The notes under the pieces: generated by a model
Databases searched by the model: none
The model's input: the letters and a program-made list of their open reading frames with translations, nothing else
Told to the model about the DNA's origin: nothing
Shown: piece after piece, positions 50,851 to 61,939 of the stretch
Numbering within the stretch: position 1 is the first letter of the stretch
How the letters are laid out: every line of letters begins with the position of its first letter
DNA from: Rhodospirillales bacterium
GTDB lineage: Bacteria; Pseudomonadota; Alphaproteobacteria; Reyranellales; Reyranellaceae
Length of the DNA: 64,000 nt
Reading direction: 5' to 3'
Assembly (NCBI GenBank): GCA_016185145.1
Contig: JACPOB010000099.1
Span: 1-64,000 of the forward strand
Translations under genes and position numbers: made by a program

Positions 50851-52025
50851 GTGCCGCTCACTGGCGCAAGGCCATGAACTTCTCGGCCCCCGGCCGCAGC
50901 TGGTCGGGAGGCCGCGCTACCGCCGCGCCGCGCGCGACGACAACACCGGCTGCCACTGCTCCCGCGGCCAGCCTCCTCCAGTCATGGCGGCACATCGGCT
51001 GGCGCCACGTCGTCGTGCTCGCTGCCGTGCTCGCCTATCCCTGGATCGTCCCGCCCTTCTTCACCTATCAGATCGGCGGCCAGGCACTGACGCTCGGCCT
51101 GATCGCGCTGTCGCTCACCTTCCTGGCGGGCTACGGCGGCATGCTGTCGCTCGCACAGATGACCGTGGCCGGCATGGCGGGCTACATCGTCGCCATCCTG
51201 GGCGTGAGCGGCACGCCCGAGATCAGCCTGGGCTGGCCGTGGTGGCTGGTGGTGATCCTGGCGATCGCCGGCGGCACACTCGCCGCCACGCTGATCGGCT
51301 GGCTGTCGGTGCGCACCGAAGGCATCTACACCATCATGATCACGCTGGCGATCGGGATGGCGTTCTTCTATCTGGCCCAGCAGAACTACGCGATCTTCAA
51401 CGGCTTCCAGGGCTTCCAGAAGGTCGTGCCGCCGGTCGTGCTGGGCATCGATTGGCGCACGCCGATTCCCTATTACTACCTCGCCCTGTTCTGGGCGCTC
51501 GCCGGCTACTTCTTCGTGAAGTATTTGATCCGCGCCCCGTTCGGCATCGCGCTCCAGGGCGTGCGCGACAATGCGCGGCGCATGAGTGCGCTGGGCTACA
51601 GCCCGGTGGCGCATCGCGTCGCGGCCTATGCAGTGGCCGGCGTCATCGCCTCGATCGGCGGCGTCCTGCTGGTCTGGTACAACGGGCTGATCACGCCGGG
51701 ATCGGTCGGCACGTCGTGGATGATCAACATCCTGATCGTCGCCGTCCTGGGCGGCATGCGCCATCCTGTCGGGCCGTTCATCGGCGCCGTCGTGTTCGTG
51801 CTGCTGCAGAACTTCGCCATCGACCTGATCGATCGCGAGCGCTTCAACCTGGTGATCGGCCTGGTCTTCCTGGTGATCGTGCTGTTCTCGCCCGACGGTC
51901 TGCTCGGCTGGTGGGACATGCTTCGGGATTGGGCGCGGCGGCGCATGGCCGACGCCGGCGCCAGGGCAAGGGGAGGAGAGTGGCGTTCGGTAAGCGTTTC
52001 ACAAGCGCGGCCGGCAGGCCGCTGA
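50847..52025 (+). CDS. livM: Branched-chain amino acid-type ABC transporter permease, LivM
   Basis: A 392-residue permease. A long Ala/Thr/Pro-rich N-terminal extension (residues ~10-45) precedes the first helix. The GYGGMLSLAQMTVAGMAGY motif (near 92-110) and GLVFLVIVLFSPDGLLG near the C-terminus identify LivM. Here it is a stand-alone subunit, unlike the LivM-LivG fusion at 8223-9992. It overlaps livH (ATGA) and is followed 20 bases later by the binding-protein gene. Confidence 0.92.
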   Translation: MSAAHWRKAMNFSAPGRSWSGGRATAAPRATTTPAATAPAASLLQSWRHIGWRHVVVLAAVLAYPWIVPPFFTYQIGGQALTLGLIALSLTFLAGYGGMLSLAQMTVAGMAGYIVAILGVSGTPEISLGWPWWLVVILAIAGGTLAATLIGWLSVRTEGIYTIMITLAIGMAFFYLAQQNYAIFNGFQGFQKVVPPVVLGIDWRTPIPYYYLALFWALAGYFFVKYLIRAPFGIALQGVRDNARRMSALGYSPVAHRVAAYAVAGVIASIGGVLLVWYNGLITPGSVGTSWMINILIVAVLGGMRHPVGPFIGAVVFVLLQNFAIDLIDRERFNLVIGLVFLVIVLFSPDGLLGWWDMLRDWARRRMADAGARARGGEWRSVSVSQARPAGR

Positions 52026-52045
52026 TAACAGCAAGGAGGAAACCA

Positions 52046-53299
52046 ATGACCAAGCGGATGACGACGTTAGTCGGCCTGCTGGCGGGGGCGGCGGTTGCGA
52101 CCGTGCTCTCGGCGGCGGCCCAGGCGCAGGAGACGATCAAGATCGGCCTTTTAGCCACGCTCGAAGGCCCGTTCGCGGCCGGCGGCCAGGACGGCATGCG
52201 CGGCGCCGAGCTGGCGCTCAAGGAAAAGAACGGCATGGCCGGCGGCAAGAAGATCGAGATCATCAAGGCCTCGTCCGACGCCAAGCCCGACGTGGCGGTC
52301 AACGCCACCCGCAAGCTGGTCGAGCAGGACAAGGTCCAGATCATGGTTGGCCCGCTGTCGGGCTCCGAAGGCATCGCGGTCAAGGACTACTCCAAGTCCC
52401 AGCCGGGCGTGACCTTCATCAATGGCTCGTCGGGCGCCCAGGGCACGACCCTGGTCAATCCGTCGCCCAACTTCTTCCGCTTCAACACCGACGGCGCGCA
52501 GTGGATGGTCGGTCTCGGCGACTACGCGCTGAACGACAAGAAGTACAAGAAGATGGCGCTGATCGCCGAGGACTATTCCTTCCCCTACTCGCAGGTGCAG
52601 GGCTTCATGGCCGGCTACTGCAAGCTCGGCGGCAAGGTCACGCACAAGGCGTGGGTGCCGCTCGGCGGCAAGGACTACTCGTCGGTGATCTCCAAGCTGC
52701 CGACCGACGTCGACGCGCTTCTGGTCGTGCTGGGCGGCGCCGACGCGGTGAACTTCCTCAGCCAGTACGAGCAGGCCGGCGGCGACAAGCCGATGGTCGG
52801 CGGCTCGATCACGGTCGACCAGACCGTGCTGAACTTCAAGGGCAAGCGCCGCGAATCGCTGCTCGGCACGCCGGCCGCCGGTCCGATGGCCGATTCGATC
52901 GACACGCCGGAATGGAAGAAGTTCGTGGCCGACTACAAGGCCAACTTCAAGGACGGCTTCCCGAGCCCGTCGCTGTTCGCCTTCGTCTACTACATCAACA
53001 TGAAGGCGGCGCTCGATGGTCTCGACGCCGTCAAGGGCGACCTCTCGGGCAACCAGGCGAAGTACCGCGAGGCGCTGCAGAACCTGAAGCTGAAGACGCC
53101 GGCCGGCGACATCACGCTCGACGAGAATCGTCAGGCGATCGGGCCGACCTTCATCACCGAAGTGGCGAAGGGGGCCGACGGCACCTTCTACAACAAGGTC
53201 GTGAAGACCATCCCCAGCGTCAACCAGCGGCTCAACCTCAGCAAGGAGGAGTTCGACAAGATGGGTCTCGGCTCGCGCGACGTGCCGAGCTGCCCGTAA
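52046..53299 (+). CDS. ABC transporter substrate-binding protein (Liv type)
   Basis: A 417-residue periplasmic protein. The signal peptide (TLVGLLAGAAVATVLSAAAQAQ, cleavage near residue 28) is followed by TIKIGLLATLEGPFAAGGQDG, the typical ligand-loop start of type I binding proteins. The ligand is not predictable; amide, peptide or aromatic compounds fit the surrounding hydrolases. A perfect AAGGAGG precedes the ATG at 52046. It lies third in the importer gene order, between LivM and LivG, and ends 14 bases before a palindromic repeat. Confidence 0.92.
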   Translation: MTKRMTTLVGLLAGAAVATVLSAAAQAQETIKIGLLATLEGPFAAGGQDGMRGAELALKEKNGMAGGKKIEIIKASSDAKPDVAVNATRKLVEQDKVQIMVGPLSGSEGIAVKDYSKSQPGVTFINGSSGAQGTTLVNPSPNFFRFNTDGAQWMVGLGDYALNDKKYKKMALIAEDYSFPYSQVQGFMAGYCKLGGKVTHKAWVPLGGKDYSSVISKLPTDVDALLVVLGGADAVNFLSQYEQAGGDKPMVGGSITVDQTVLNFKGKRRESLLGTPAAGPMADSIDTPEWKKFVADYKANFKDGFPSPSLFAFVYYINMKAALDGLDAVKGDLSGNQAKYREALQNLKLKTPAGDITLDENRQAIGPTFITEVAKGADGTFYNKVVKTIPSVNQRLNLSKEEFDKMGLGSRDVPSCP

Positions 53300-53313
53300 C
53301 GTAAGGAGGGATT

Positions 53314-53380
53314 CTTCCGGACCGCGAGCTTCCAGCTCGCTCATGATTCATGAGCGCGCAAGATGCGCGCGGTCCGGAAG
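53314..53380. repeat. Palindromic repeat, family C, copy 2
   Basis: Outer arms CTTCCGGACCGCG (53314-53326) and its complement (53368-53380) enclose two smaller hairpins, GAGCTTCCAGCTC and GCTCATGATTCATGAGC. It is related to the repeats at 7407 and 59612. It separates the abundant binding-protein message from the ATPase gene, the usual place for an mRNA-stabilising element that sets unequal expression. Confidence 0.82.
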
Positions 53381-53397
53381 AGCATGAGCATGAACCC

Positions 53398-54185
53398 ATG
53401 ACCCTGATCACGTCCGATCTCCCGACGACACAGCTCGCCACCGGCGACGCCCTCGAGCTGGAGGGCGTCACGCGGACATTCGGCGCGCTGCGCGCCATCG
53501 AGGACGTTTCGTTCTCGGTGGCGGCGGGTGAGCGTCGGGCGGTGATCGGGGCCAACGGCGCCGGCAAGACGACCCTGTTCAACGTCATCACCGGCGACTT
53601 CCCAGCGAGCGCTGGGCGCGTGCGTTTCTTCGGCGAGGACATCACCGAGGTGCCGGCCTACGACCGCATCCGCATGGGCTTGCGGCGCACCTACCAGTCG
53701 TCGCTCTTGTTCCGCAACCTCACGGTCTGGGACAATCTTTTCCTGGCCGTGCGCGGCGTGGCGCGCGGCCGTTTCGATTTCCGCCGGGCGCGCAGTGGAC
53801 ATCCCTCGCGCGCCGCGACCGACGAGCTGCTCGAGCGCGTGCGCCTGCAGGCCGTGGCGCAACGCCTGGTGTCGAGCCTGTCGCACGGCCAGCAGCGTCA
53901 GCTCGAGATCGGCATGGCGCTGGCGGGCGCTCCGCGCCTGATCCTGTTCGACGAGCCGGCCGCCGGCCTGTCGCCGGCCGAGCGGCGCGAGCTGGTGACG
54001 CTGCTGCGGGCGCTGCCCGAGCACATGGGATTCATCCTGATCGAGCACGATCTCGACATCGCCTTGCGTGTGGTCGACCAGGTCACCGTCATGCACAACG
54101 GCCGCGTCCTGAAGCACGGCACGCCGCAGGAGATCGAGAACGACGCCGAGGTCGCGGCCATCTACATGGGCGGAGGCCGGCACTG

Positions 54186-54186
<1 letters not shown>
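53398..54186 (+). CDS. livG: Branched-chain amino acid-type ABC transporter ATP-binding protein, LivG
   Basis: A 262-residue ATPase. Walker A GANGAGKTT is near residues 49-57, signature SLSHGQQRQLEIGMAL near 160-175, Walker B LILFDEPAAGL near 180-190, and the H-loop LIEHD near 216. The start is taken as ATG 53398 after the repeat; an in-frame ATG at 53350 lies inside the repeat and would add 16 residues. Its TGA overlaps the ATG of the fused ATPase/Tm-1 gene by one base (TGATG). It energises the importer with the LivF domain of that gene. Confidence 0.9.
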
Positions 54187-56480
<2,294 letters not shown>

Positions 56481-56484
56481 GTTC

Positions 56485-57315
56485 ATGGCCCGCATTCCCC
56501 GCAAAGACATTCTGGAAAAACTCCGCGGCATGATCGCCCGCGGTGAGCCGATCATCGGCGGTGGCGCCGGCACCGGCCTCTCGGCCAAGTGCGAGGAGGC
56601 GGGCGGCATCGACCTGATCGTGATCTACAATTCCGGCCGCTATCGCATGGCCGGCCGCGGCTCGCTGGCCGGGCTCTTGGCCTACGGCAACGCCAACGAC
56701 GTCGTGGTCGAGATGGCGCGGGAGGTCTTGCCGGTGGTCAAGAGGACGCCGGTGCTGGCCGGCGTCAACGGCACCGATCCGTTCCTGATCCTCGACGACT
56801 TCCTGCACCGCCTGCGCGAGCTCGGCTTCTCCGGCGTGCAGAACTTCCCGACGGTCGGGATCATCGACGGCCAGTTCCGCCGGAACCTGGAAGAGACCGG
56901 CATGGGCTACGATCACGAGGTCGACATGATCCATGCCGCCCATCAGCACGATCTCCTGACCACGCCCTACGTGTTCAACGAACGCGAGGCCATCGCCATG
57001 GCCGAGGCCGGCGCCGACATCATCGTCTGCCACATGGGCCTGACGACCGGCGGCAGCATCGGTGCGGAGACGGGCCTGAAGCTCGCCGACTGCCCGTCAC
57101 TGATCAAGGCCTGGTCGGCGGCGGCGCGCCAGGTCGAAAAGGACATCATCGTGCTGTGCCATGGCGGGCCGATCGCCACGCCCGAGGATGCGAAGTTCAT
57201 CCTGGCGCAGTGCCCCGAATGCAACGGCTTCTATGGAGCCTCGAGCATGGAACGCCTGCCGACCGAGCAGGCGCTCGTCGAAACCACGCGTCAATTCAAG
57301 AAGATCCGGAGATAG
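56485..57315 (+). CDS. Phosphoenolpyruvate hydrolase-family TIM-barrel protein
   Basis: A 276-residue barrel. It has GEPIIGGGAGTGLSAKCEE near residues 20-38, IVIYNSGRYRMAGRGSLAGL near 46-65, GVQNFPTVG near 119-127 and VCHMGLTTGGSIGA near 181-194, the conserved pattern of the PEP-hydrolase/TIM-barrel signal family. In tomato Tm-1 this domain is joined C-terminally to a UPF0261 domain; here it is a separate gene four bases after the ABC-Tm-1 fusion. True enzymatic activity is not established for most members. It should form a complex or pathway with its neighbour. Confidence 0.87.
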   Translation: MARIPRKDILEKLRGMIARGEPIIGGGAGTGLSAKCEEAGGIDLIVIYNSGRYRMAGRGSLAGLLAYGNANDVVVEMAREVLPVVKRTPVLAGVNGTDPFLILDDFLHRLRELGFSGVQNFPTVGIIDGQFRRNLEETGMGYDHEVDMIHAAHQHDLLTTPYVFNEREAIAMAEAGADIIVCHMGLTTGGSIGAETGLKLADCPSLIKAWSAAARQVEKDIIVLCHGGPIATPEDAKFILAQCPECNGFYGASSMERLPTEQALVETTRQFKKIRR

Positions 57316-57328
57316 GCGGGAGGACGCC

Positions 57329-59038
57329 ATGAGTGGAGCCCAATTCGGCACCTTTGTTCTCGGACTGATCGTCGTCGCCATCGTCGTGGCGATCATCGTC
57401 TGGCTGTTCAACTGGCTCTACCTGCGCTCGTCGAAGGAAAGAGCCTTCGTGCGCACGGGTCTGGCCGGCCAGAAGGTCGTCATGAACGGCGGAGCCTTCG
57501 TGCTGCCCATCGTGCACGAGGTCATCCCCGTCAACATGAACACCTTGCGCCTGGAGGTGGCGCGCGGCCGCGACAAGGCGCTGATCACGCGCGACCGCAT
57601 GAGGGTCGACGTGGTGAGCGAGTTCTATGTCCGCGTCCAGGCGACCGACACAGCCATCGCCGCCGCCGCCCAGACGCTCGGCCAGCGCACCATGCAGCCC
57701 GACGCCCTGCGCGAGCTGATCGAGGGCAAGTTCGTCGATGCGCTGCGCACCGTGGCGGCCGAGATGACCATGGAGGAGATGCACGAGCGGCGCGGCGACT
57801 ATGTGAAGCGCGTGCGCTCGGTCGTCGCCGAGGACCTGCTGCAGAACGGGCTGGAGCTCGAGACCGTGTCGCTGACCCAGCTCGACCAGACCGCCATGGA
57901 ATTCTTCAACCCGTCCAACGCCTTCGACGCCGAGGGCCTGACGCGGCTCACCGAGCAGATCGAGCGGCGCAAGAAGATCCGCAACGACATCGAGCAGGAC
58001 ACGATGATCGAGATCCGCAACAAGAATCTCGACACCGAGCGGCAGGCGCTGGAGATCGACCGCGCGCTGGAGCATGCCCGGTTGGCCCAGGAGCAGGACC
58101 TCGAAACCCAGCGCGCGGCGCAGCGCGCCCAGGTGGCGCGCGAGCGCGCCGACAAGGACCAGGAGGCCGAGCGGGCGCAGATCACCTCGCGCCAGGCGAT
58201 CGAGCAGGCGCGCATCGCCTCGGAGCGGGCGGTCGAGGAGCAGCGCATCGCCAAGGAGCGCGAGGTCGAGGAGCTCGAGATCGAGCGCCGCAAGGCGATC
58301 GAGCTCGCCGAGCAGGAGAGGGCAGTGGCCGTCGCCGAGCAGTCGCGCGCTCAGTCTGTCGCCCAGGCCGAGGCCGACAAGGCCCGCGCCATCGCCGTCG
58401 CCGAGGAGGAGAAGGTCTTCACCGCCCGCGAGACGGAGATGGCGCAGCGGCGCAGGAGCGTCGAGCTGATCGTGGCCCAGCAGGAGGCCGAGCGCGAGGC
58501 GCTGCGCCTCAGGATCGCCGCCGAGGCCGAGAGGAGCGCGGCCGCCGACCGCGGCGCCGCCGTGCGCGCCGAAGCGGAGGCTGAGGCCGACGCCGAGAAG
58601 ATCCGGGCGCTGGCCAACCGCATCCGGCTCGAGGTCGACGCCGAGGGCACACGGCTGATGAACGAGGCGCAGAACCTCCTGTCGGCCGACGCCCGCCTGT
58701 CGGCCATGCGGCTGAAGCTCATAGACAAGCTCGACTCCATCATCCGCGAATCGGTGAAGCCGCTGGAGCGCATCGAGGGCATCAAGATCCTGCATGTCGA
58801 CGGCTTGGGCGGCGGCGGAGGCGGTGGCCATGCGAGCACCGGCGATGCCGGCAGCGGGCTCGCCGACAGCGTCGTGAACTCCGCGCTGCGCTTCCGCGCC
58901 CAGGCGCCGCTGATCGACCAGCTGCTGCGCGAGATCGGCGTCGCCGGCGGCGATGTCGGCCGCGTCGCCCAGGGGCTGCTCGACCGCACGCAGGGATCGA
59001 GCGGCCCGCCGGTGCCCGCCAATCCGCCGGGGGAGTAG
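57329..59038 (+). CDS. Flotillin/SPFH-family membrane scaffold protein
   Basis: A 569-residue protein. An N-terminal membrane helix (FVLGLIVVAIVVAIIVWLFNWLYL, residues 9-32) is followed by an SPFH domain (~38-210; ERAFVRTGLAGQKVVMNGG and FYVRVQATDTAIA). A very long coiled coil rich in Glu, Arg and Ala runs from ~225 to 475, with repeated A-R-x-E and Q-A-E patterns. A GGGGGG hinge near 500 and a Pro-rich tail complete it. YqiK-like flotillins organise membrane microdomains. The start ATG 57329 has GGGAGGA upstream. Its place 13 bases after the PEP-hydrolase gene, in a transport operon, is unusual. Confidence 0.9.
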   Translation: MSGAQFGTFVLGLIVVAIVVAIIVWLFNWLYLRSSKERAFVRTGLAGQKVVMNGGAFVLPIVHEVIPVNMNTLRLEVARGRDKALITRDRMRVDVVSEFYVRVQATDTAIAAAAQTLGQRTMQPDALRELIEGKFVDALRTVAAEMTMEEMHERRGDYVKRVRSVVAEDLLQNGLELETVSLTQLDQTAMEFFNPSNAFDAEGLTRLTEQIERRKKIRNDIEQDTMIEIRNKNLDTERQALEIDRALEHARLAQEQDLETQRAAQRAQVARERADKDQEAERAQITSRQAIEQARIASERAVEEQRIAKEREVEELEIERRKAIELAEQERAVAVAEQSRAQSVAQAEADKARAIAVAEEEKVFTARETEMAQRRRSVELIVAQQEAEREALRLRIAAEAERSAAADRGAAVRAEAEAEADAEKIRALANRIRLEVDAEGTRLMNEAQNLLSADARLSAMRLKLIDKLDSIIRESVKPLERIEGIKILHVDGLGGGGGGGHASTGDAGSGLADSVVNSALRFRAQAPLIDQLLREIGVAGGDVGRVAQGLLDRTQGSSGPPVPANPPGE

Positions 59039-59051
59039 AGGGATGACTTCT

Positions 59052-59166
59052 CGTCATCCCGACCGGAGCGCGAAGCGCGGAGCGGAGGGACCTATTCTTT
59101 CACTGCAGCCACAAGACGGGGTCCCTCGACTACGCCGCCTTTCAGGCGGCTCCGCTCGGGATGACG
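59052..59166. repeat. Palindromic repeat, family D
   Basis: The outer arms CGTCATCCCGA (59052-59062) and TCGGGATGACG (59156-59166) enclose GGAGCG...CGCTCC-type and GAGGGACC / GGTCCCTC inner arms. This is a widespread alphaproteobacterial intergenic repeat type. It fills the gap between the flotillin and SRPBCC genes and ends four bases before the ATG at 59171. Confidence 0.85.
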
Positions 59167-59170
59167 GAGA

Positions 59171-59608
59171 ATGATCAAGGTCTACACGTCGAGCGTCATC
59201 GACGCGCCGGCCGAGCAGGTGTGGGCGCGCATCCGCGACTTCAACGGATTGCCGGCGTGGACGCCGTTCGTCGCCGAATCGCGCATCGAGGGTGGCCTGC
59301 CGTCCGACAAGATCGGCTGCGTGCGCAACTTCCGCCTCAAGGACGGCGGGATGATCCGCGAGCAGCTTCTCACTCTGTCGGACTACGACTACCAGTGCTC
59401 CTACTCGATCCTGGAAAGCCCGCTGGGCGTCGACAACTACGTCGCGACGCTCAAGCTCACCCCGGTGACCGACGGCAACCGCACCTTCGCCGAATGGTGG
59501 GCCGAGTTCGACTGCGCCCCCGACCGCGAAGCCCAGCTCTCGCGCGACATCGGCCAGGGCGTGGTCCAGGCGGGCTTCGATTCCCTGAAGATGCTGGTGC
59601 GGCGGTGA
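59171..59608 (+). CDS. SRPBCC-fold protein (polyketide cyclase/START-like)
   Basis: A 145-residue protein of the SRPBCC ligand-pocket fold. The opening SSVIDAPAEQVWARIRDFNGLPAW (residues 7-30) and the middle GCVRNFRLKDGGMIREQLL are typical. Such proteins bind or cyclise hydrophobic compounds. It is a clear duplicate of the N-terminal ~145 residues of the next gene product, which shares R-D-F-N, the GCVRNF...REQLL segment and the D-x-R-x-F ending. The only upstream ribosome-binding-like bases (GGAG) touch the end of the repeat and are very close to the ATG. Confidence 0.85.
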   Translation: MIKVYTSSVIDAPAEQVWARIRDFNGLPAWTPFVAESRIEGGLPSDKIGCVRNFRLKDGGMIREQLLTLSDYDYQCSYSILESPLGVDNYVATLKLTPVTDGNRTFAEWWAEFDCAPDREAQLSRDIGQGVVQAGFDSLKMLVRR

Positions 59609-59611
59609 TTT

Positions 59612-59696
59612 CTTGCCGGACCGCGGGCCTCCAGGCCCGGTCATGCTCTTTTGCGGCGAATCATGAGGCGGGCCTGGAGGCCCGCGATCCGGCAAG
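59612..59696. repeat. Palindromic repeat, family C, copy 3 (abuts a start codon)
   Basis: Arms starting CTTGCCGGACCGCGGGCCTC (left end 59612) and its near-complement ending at 59696 surround a loop with TCATG...TCATGA. It is related to the copies at 7407 and 53314. The final base of the right arm is immediately followed by the ATG at 59697, so the gene start lies at the foot of the predicted hairpin with no separate ribosome-binding site. Confidence 0.83.
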
Positions 59697-61151
59697 ATGA
59701 TCCGAGTCACCCGGTCCGCGATCATCGATGCGCCGATCGAGCGCGTGTGGGCGGTCCTGCGCGACTTCAACAGTCACACGGCCTGGCATCCGGTCGTCGC
59801 CGAATCGGCAATCGAGAACGACGAGCCCTCCGACCAGGTCGGCTGCGTGCGCAACTTCACGCTCAGGGACGGCAACCACATCCGCGAGCAGCTTCTCGCC
59901 CTCTCGGACACCGACTACGTCTCGACCTACTGCATCCTCGACGCCACGCTGCCGATGCAGCGCTACGTCGCCACCGTGCAGCTCAAGCGCGTCACCGACG
60001 GCGACCGCACCTTCTGGCACTGGCAATCGACCTTCGATACGCCGCGCGGCCGCGAGCAGGAATTCGCCGATCTTGTCGGCAAGGGCGTCTACGAGGGCGG
60101 CTTCGATGGTCTGCGCGCTTTCCTGCGGCGCCGGCCGGGAGCGCCAGCCATCCGGACGGCCGGCGGCGAGACGATGGCGACGCAAGGCATGGTCGCGAGC
60201 CGCTTCGGCGGACCGGACGTGCTGGAAGCGCGTCCTCTCGAGGCGAGGGCGCCCGGGCCCGGCGAGGTCCGCCTGAGGCACAGCGCCATCGGCGTCAACT
60301 ACATCGACGTCTACATCCGCAAGGGCGAGTACCGGATGATCGAGCCGCCGGCGCCCATCGGCATGGAAGCGGCGGGCGTGGTCCTCGATGTCGGCGACGG
60401 CGTCACCCACCTGCTGCCGGGCGACCGCGTCGCCTATGCCTGCGTGCCGCCCGGCGCCTATGTCGGCGTGCGGACCCTGGCGGCGAACCAGGTCGTCGTG
60501 CTGCCCGACGAGGTCGACGACGAGACGGCGGCGGCCGTGATGCTGAAGGGCATGACGGCGGAATACCTGCTGCATCGCACCCACCTGCTGCGCGGCGGCG
60601 AGACCGTCCTGGTCCATGCCGCCGCGGGTGGCGTCGGCCTGCTGCTCTGCCAATGGGCCAAGGCGCTGGGCGCGCGGGTGATCGGCACCGTCTCGACCGA
60701 CGACAAGGCCCGCGCGGCCCGTGCGGCCGGCTGCGATGCCGTCATCGTCGGCCGCGACTATCGCTTTGCCGCCGCCCTGCACGACGCCACCGGCGGCCGC
60801 GGCGCCGGCGTCATCTATGACGGCCTCGGCCAGGCCGCCGCCCGCGAGAACCTCGAGGCGCTCGCCATGTGCGGCCACTGGATCTGCTACGGCCACGCCA
60901 GTGGCCCGGTCGATCGCCTGTCGGTCGAAAGCCTCGGCCAGAAATCCGCGACCTTCTCCAGCCCGGTGCTGTTCCACTACACCGCCGAGCGCGCCACCCT
61001 GACCGAAATGGCGCAGCGCACCTTCGACGCGTTGCGGCAGGGCACCATCCGCCTCGACATCCGGCATCGTTATCCGCTGTCGGCCGCCGCCCAGGCGCAC
61101 CGCGACCTCGAGGGCCGCACGACGGTCGGGCCTTTGATCCTCGTGCCGTAG
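59697..61151 (+). CDS. SRPBCC domain fused to a quinone oxidoreductase (medium-chain reductase)
   Basis: A 484-residue fusion. Residues 1-145 are an SRPBCC domain (AIIDAPIERVWAVLRDFNSHTAW) duplicated from the preceding gene. Residues ~160-484 are a quinone-oxidoreductase-type MDR protein: a GINYIDVY-like GVNYIDVYIRKGEY near 200-213, the NADPH loop HAAAGGVGLLLCQWAKALGARVIGT near 305-329, and GHASGPVD near 401. No zinc ligands are seen, as expected for this group. The pocket domain could deliver a substrate to the reductase. It begins directly at the end of a palindromic repeat and ends four bases from the convergent cyclase gene. Confidence 0.88.
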   Translation: MIRVTRSAIIDAPIERVWAVLRDFNSHTAWHPVVAESAIENDEPSDQVGCVRNFTLRDGNHIREQLLALSDTDYVSTYCILDATLPMQRYVATVQLKRVTDGDRTFWHWQSTFDTPRGREQEFADLVGKGVYEGGFDGLRAFLRRRPGAPAIRTAGGETMATQGMVASRFGGPDVLEARPLEARAPGPGEVRLRHSAIGVNYIDVYIRKGEYRMIEPPAPIGMEAAGVVLDVGDGVTHLLPGDRVAYACVPPGAYVGVRTLAANQVVVLPDEVDDETAAAVMLKGMTAEYLLHRTHLLRGGETVLVHAAAGGVGLLLCQWAKALGARVIGTVSTDDKARAARAAGCDAVIVGRDYRFAAALHDATGGRGAGVIYDGLGQAAARENLEALAMCGHWICYGHASGPVDRLSVESLGQKSATFSSPVLFHYTAERATLTEMAQRTFDALRQGTIRLDIRHRYPLSAAAQAHRDLEGRTTVGPLILVP

Positions 61152-61155
61152 CGGG

Positions 61156-61890
61156 TCACGCTGAATAGAGCGTGACGGGTCGCTCGAAGCCTTTCAGGTC
61201 GTACGGTTTGCTGATGCTGCCCGCGAGATCGTCGGGCGCACGCTGATGAACGGCCTCGGTGACCAGGATCTCGCCCGGCTGAGCGGCGGACTGGGCGCGC
61301 GCCGCGGTGTTGACCACCGTGCCGATGGCGGTCAGGTCGCGATGGGAGTGGCCGAATTCGCCGAAGCTCAGCTCGCCGCAGTGAATGCCGATGCCGACGC
61401 CGACTTCGGCCTTGGTCCCGCCGAGCAGGTCGGCGAAGTCGGGTTGCCGCAGCGCCATGCGCCGTTGCAGCTCGCGGGCGGCGAGCACGGCCTGCCGCTC
61501 ATGATCTGCCTGCTTCACCGGGAAGTTGAACACCGCCATCACCGCGTCGCCGATCGTCTTGTTCAAAAGCCCGTCGAACTCCCAGATGGCGGCCGCCGCT
61601 TCGTCGTAGAAGATGTCGAGCACGCCGCCCATCTCGGCCGCCGACAGCGACTGCGACAGGCTGGTATAGGCCCTGAGGTCGGCGAACATGATCGTGGCGT
61701 CGATCGTGATCTTGGTTGCCTTCATGATTCTCTCGAACATGAGTTCGCAGAAGGTGCAGAGATTGGGATTCATGCGGCTGGGCCGGATGCCGACCACGCG
61801 GAACGGCAGCGAAAGCGGGCCGCGCAGGGCCATCGGCACGCGCATGTTCTGCCAGCATCCCTTGCAGATCAGGGCTCGACTTGCGGCCAT
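61156..61890 (-). CDS. Class III adenylate/guanylate cyclase with an N-terminal Cys-rich motif
   Basis: A 244-residue protein. The N-terminal part (residues 1-55) has CKGC (near 9-12) and CTFC (near 45-48), a possible zinc or redox-sensing pair. The class III cyclase domain follows: IMFADLRAYTSLSQ near 67-80 (metal Asp), LLNKTIGDAVMAVFN near 107-121 (second metal Asp) and GVGIGIHCGELSFGEFG near 162-178. It lacks a membrane segment. It should make a cyclic nucleotide in response to a signal sensed by the Cys domain; this role is inferred. It lies next to a Crp/Fnr regulator gene in the same direction. The start is chosen at an internal ATG; 61905 would add five residues. Confidence 0.83.
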   Translation of the reverse strand: MAASRALICKGCWQNMRVPMALRGPLSLPFRVVGIRPSRMNPNLCTFCELMFERIMKATKITIDATIMFADLRAYTSLSQSLSAAEMGGVLDIFYDEAAAAIWEFDGLLNKTIGDAVMAVFNFPVKQADHERQAVLAARELQRRMALRQPDFADLLGGTKAEVGVGIGIHCGELSFGEFGHSHRDLTAIGTVVNTAARAQSAAQPGEILVTEAVHQRAPDDLAGSISKPYDLKGFERPVTLYSA

Positions 61891-61939
61891 CTCAAGCCTC
61901 GGCAATCGGCCACAGTCTATGCCACGGTCGTGCCGACGA

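Noticed and set aside
59697..61151. The SRPBCC-reductase fusion considered as two genes joined by a frameshift
   Set aside because: The frame is continuous with a Pro/Ala-rich linker. An internal ATG exists near 60174, but no ribosome-binding site or stop separates the domains, so a real fusion is more likely.
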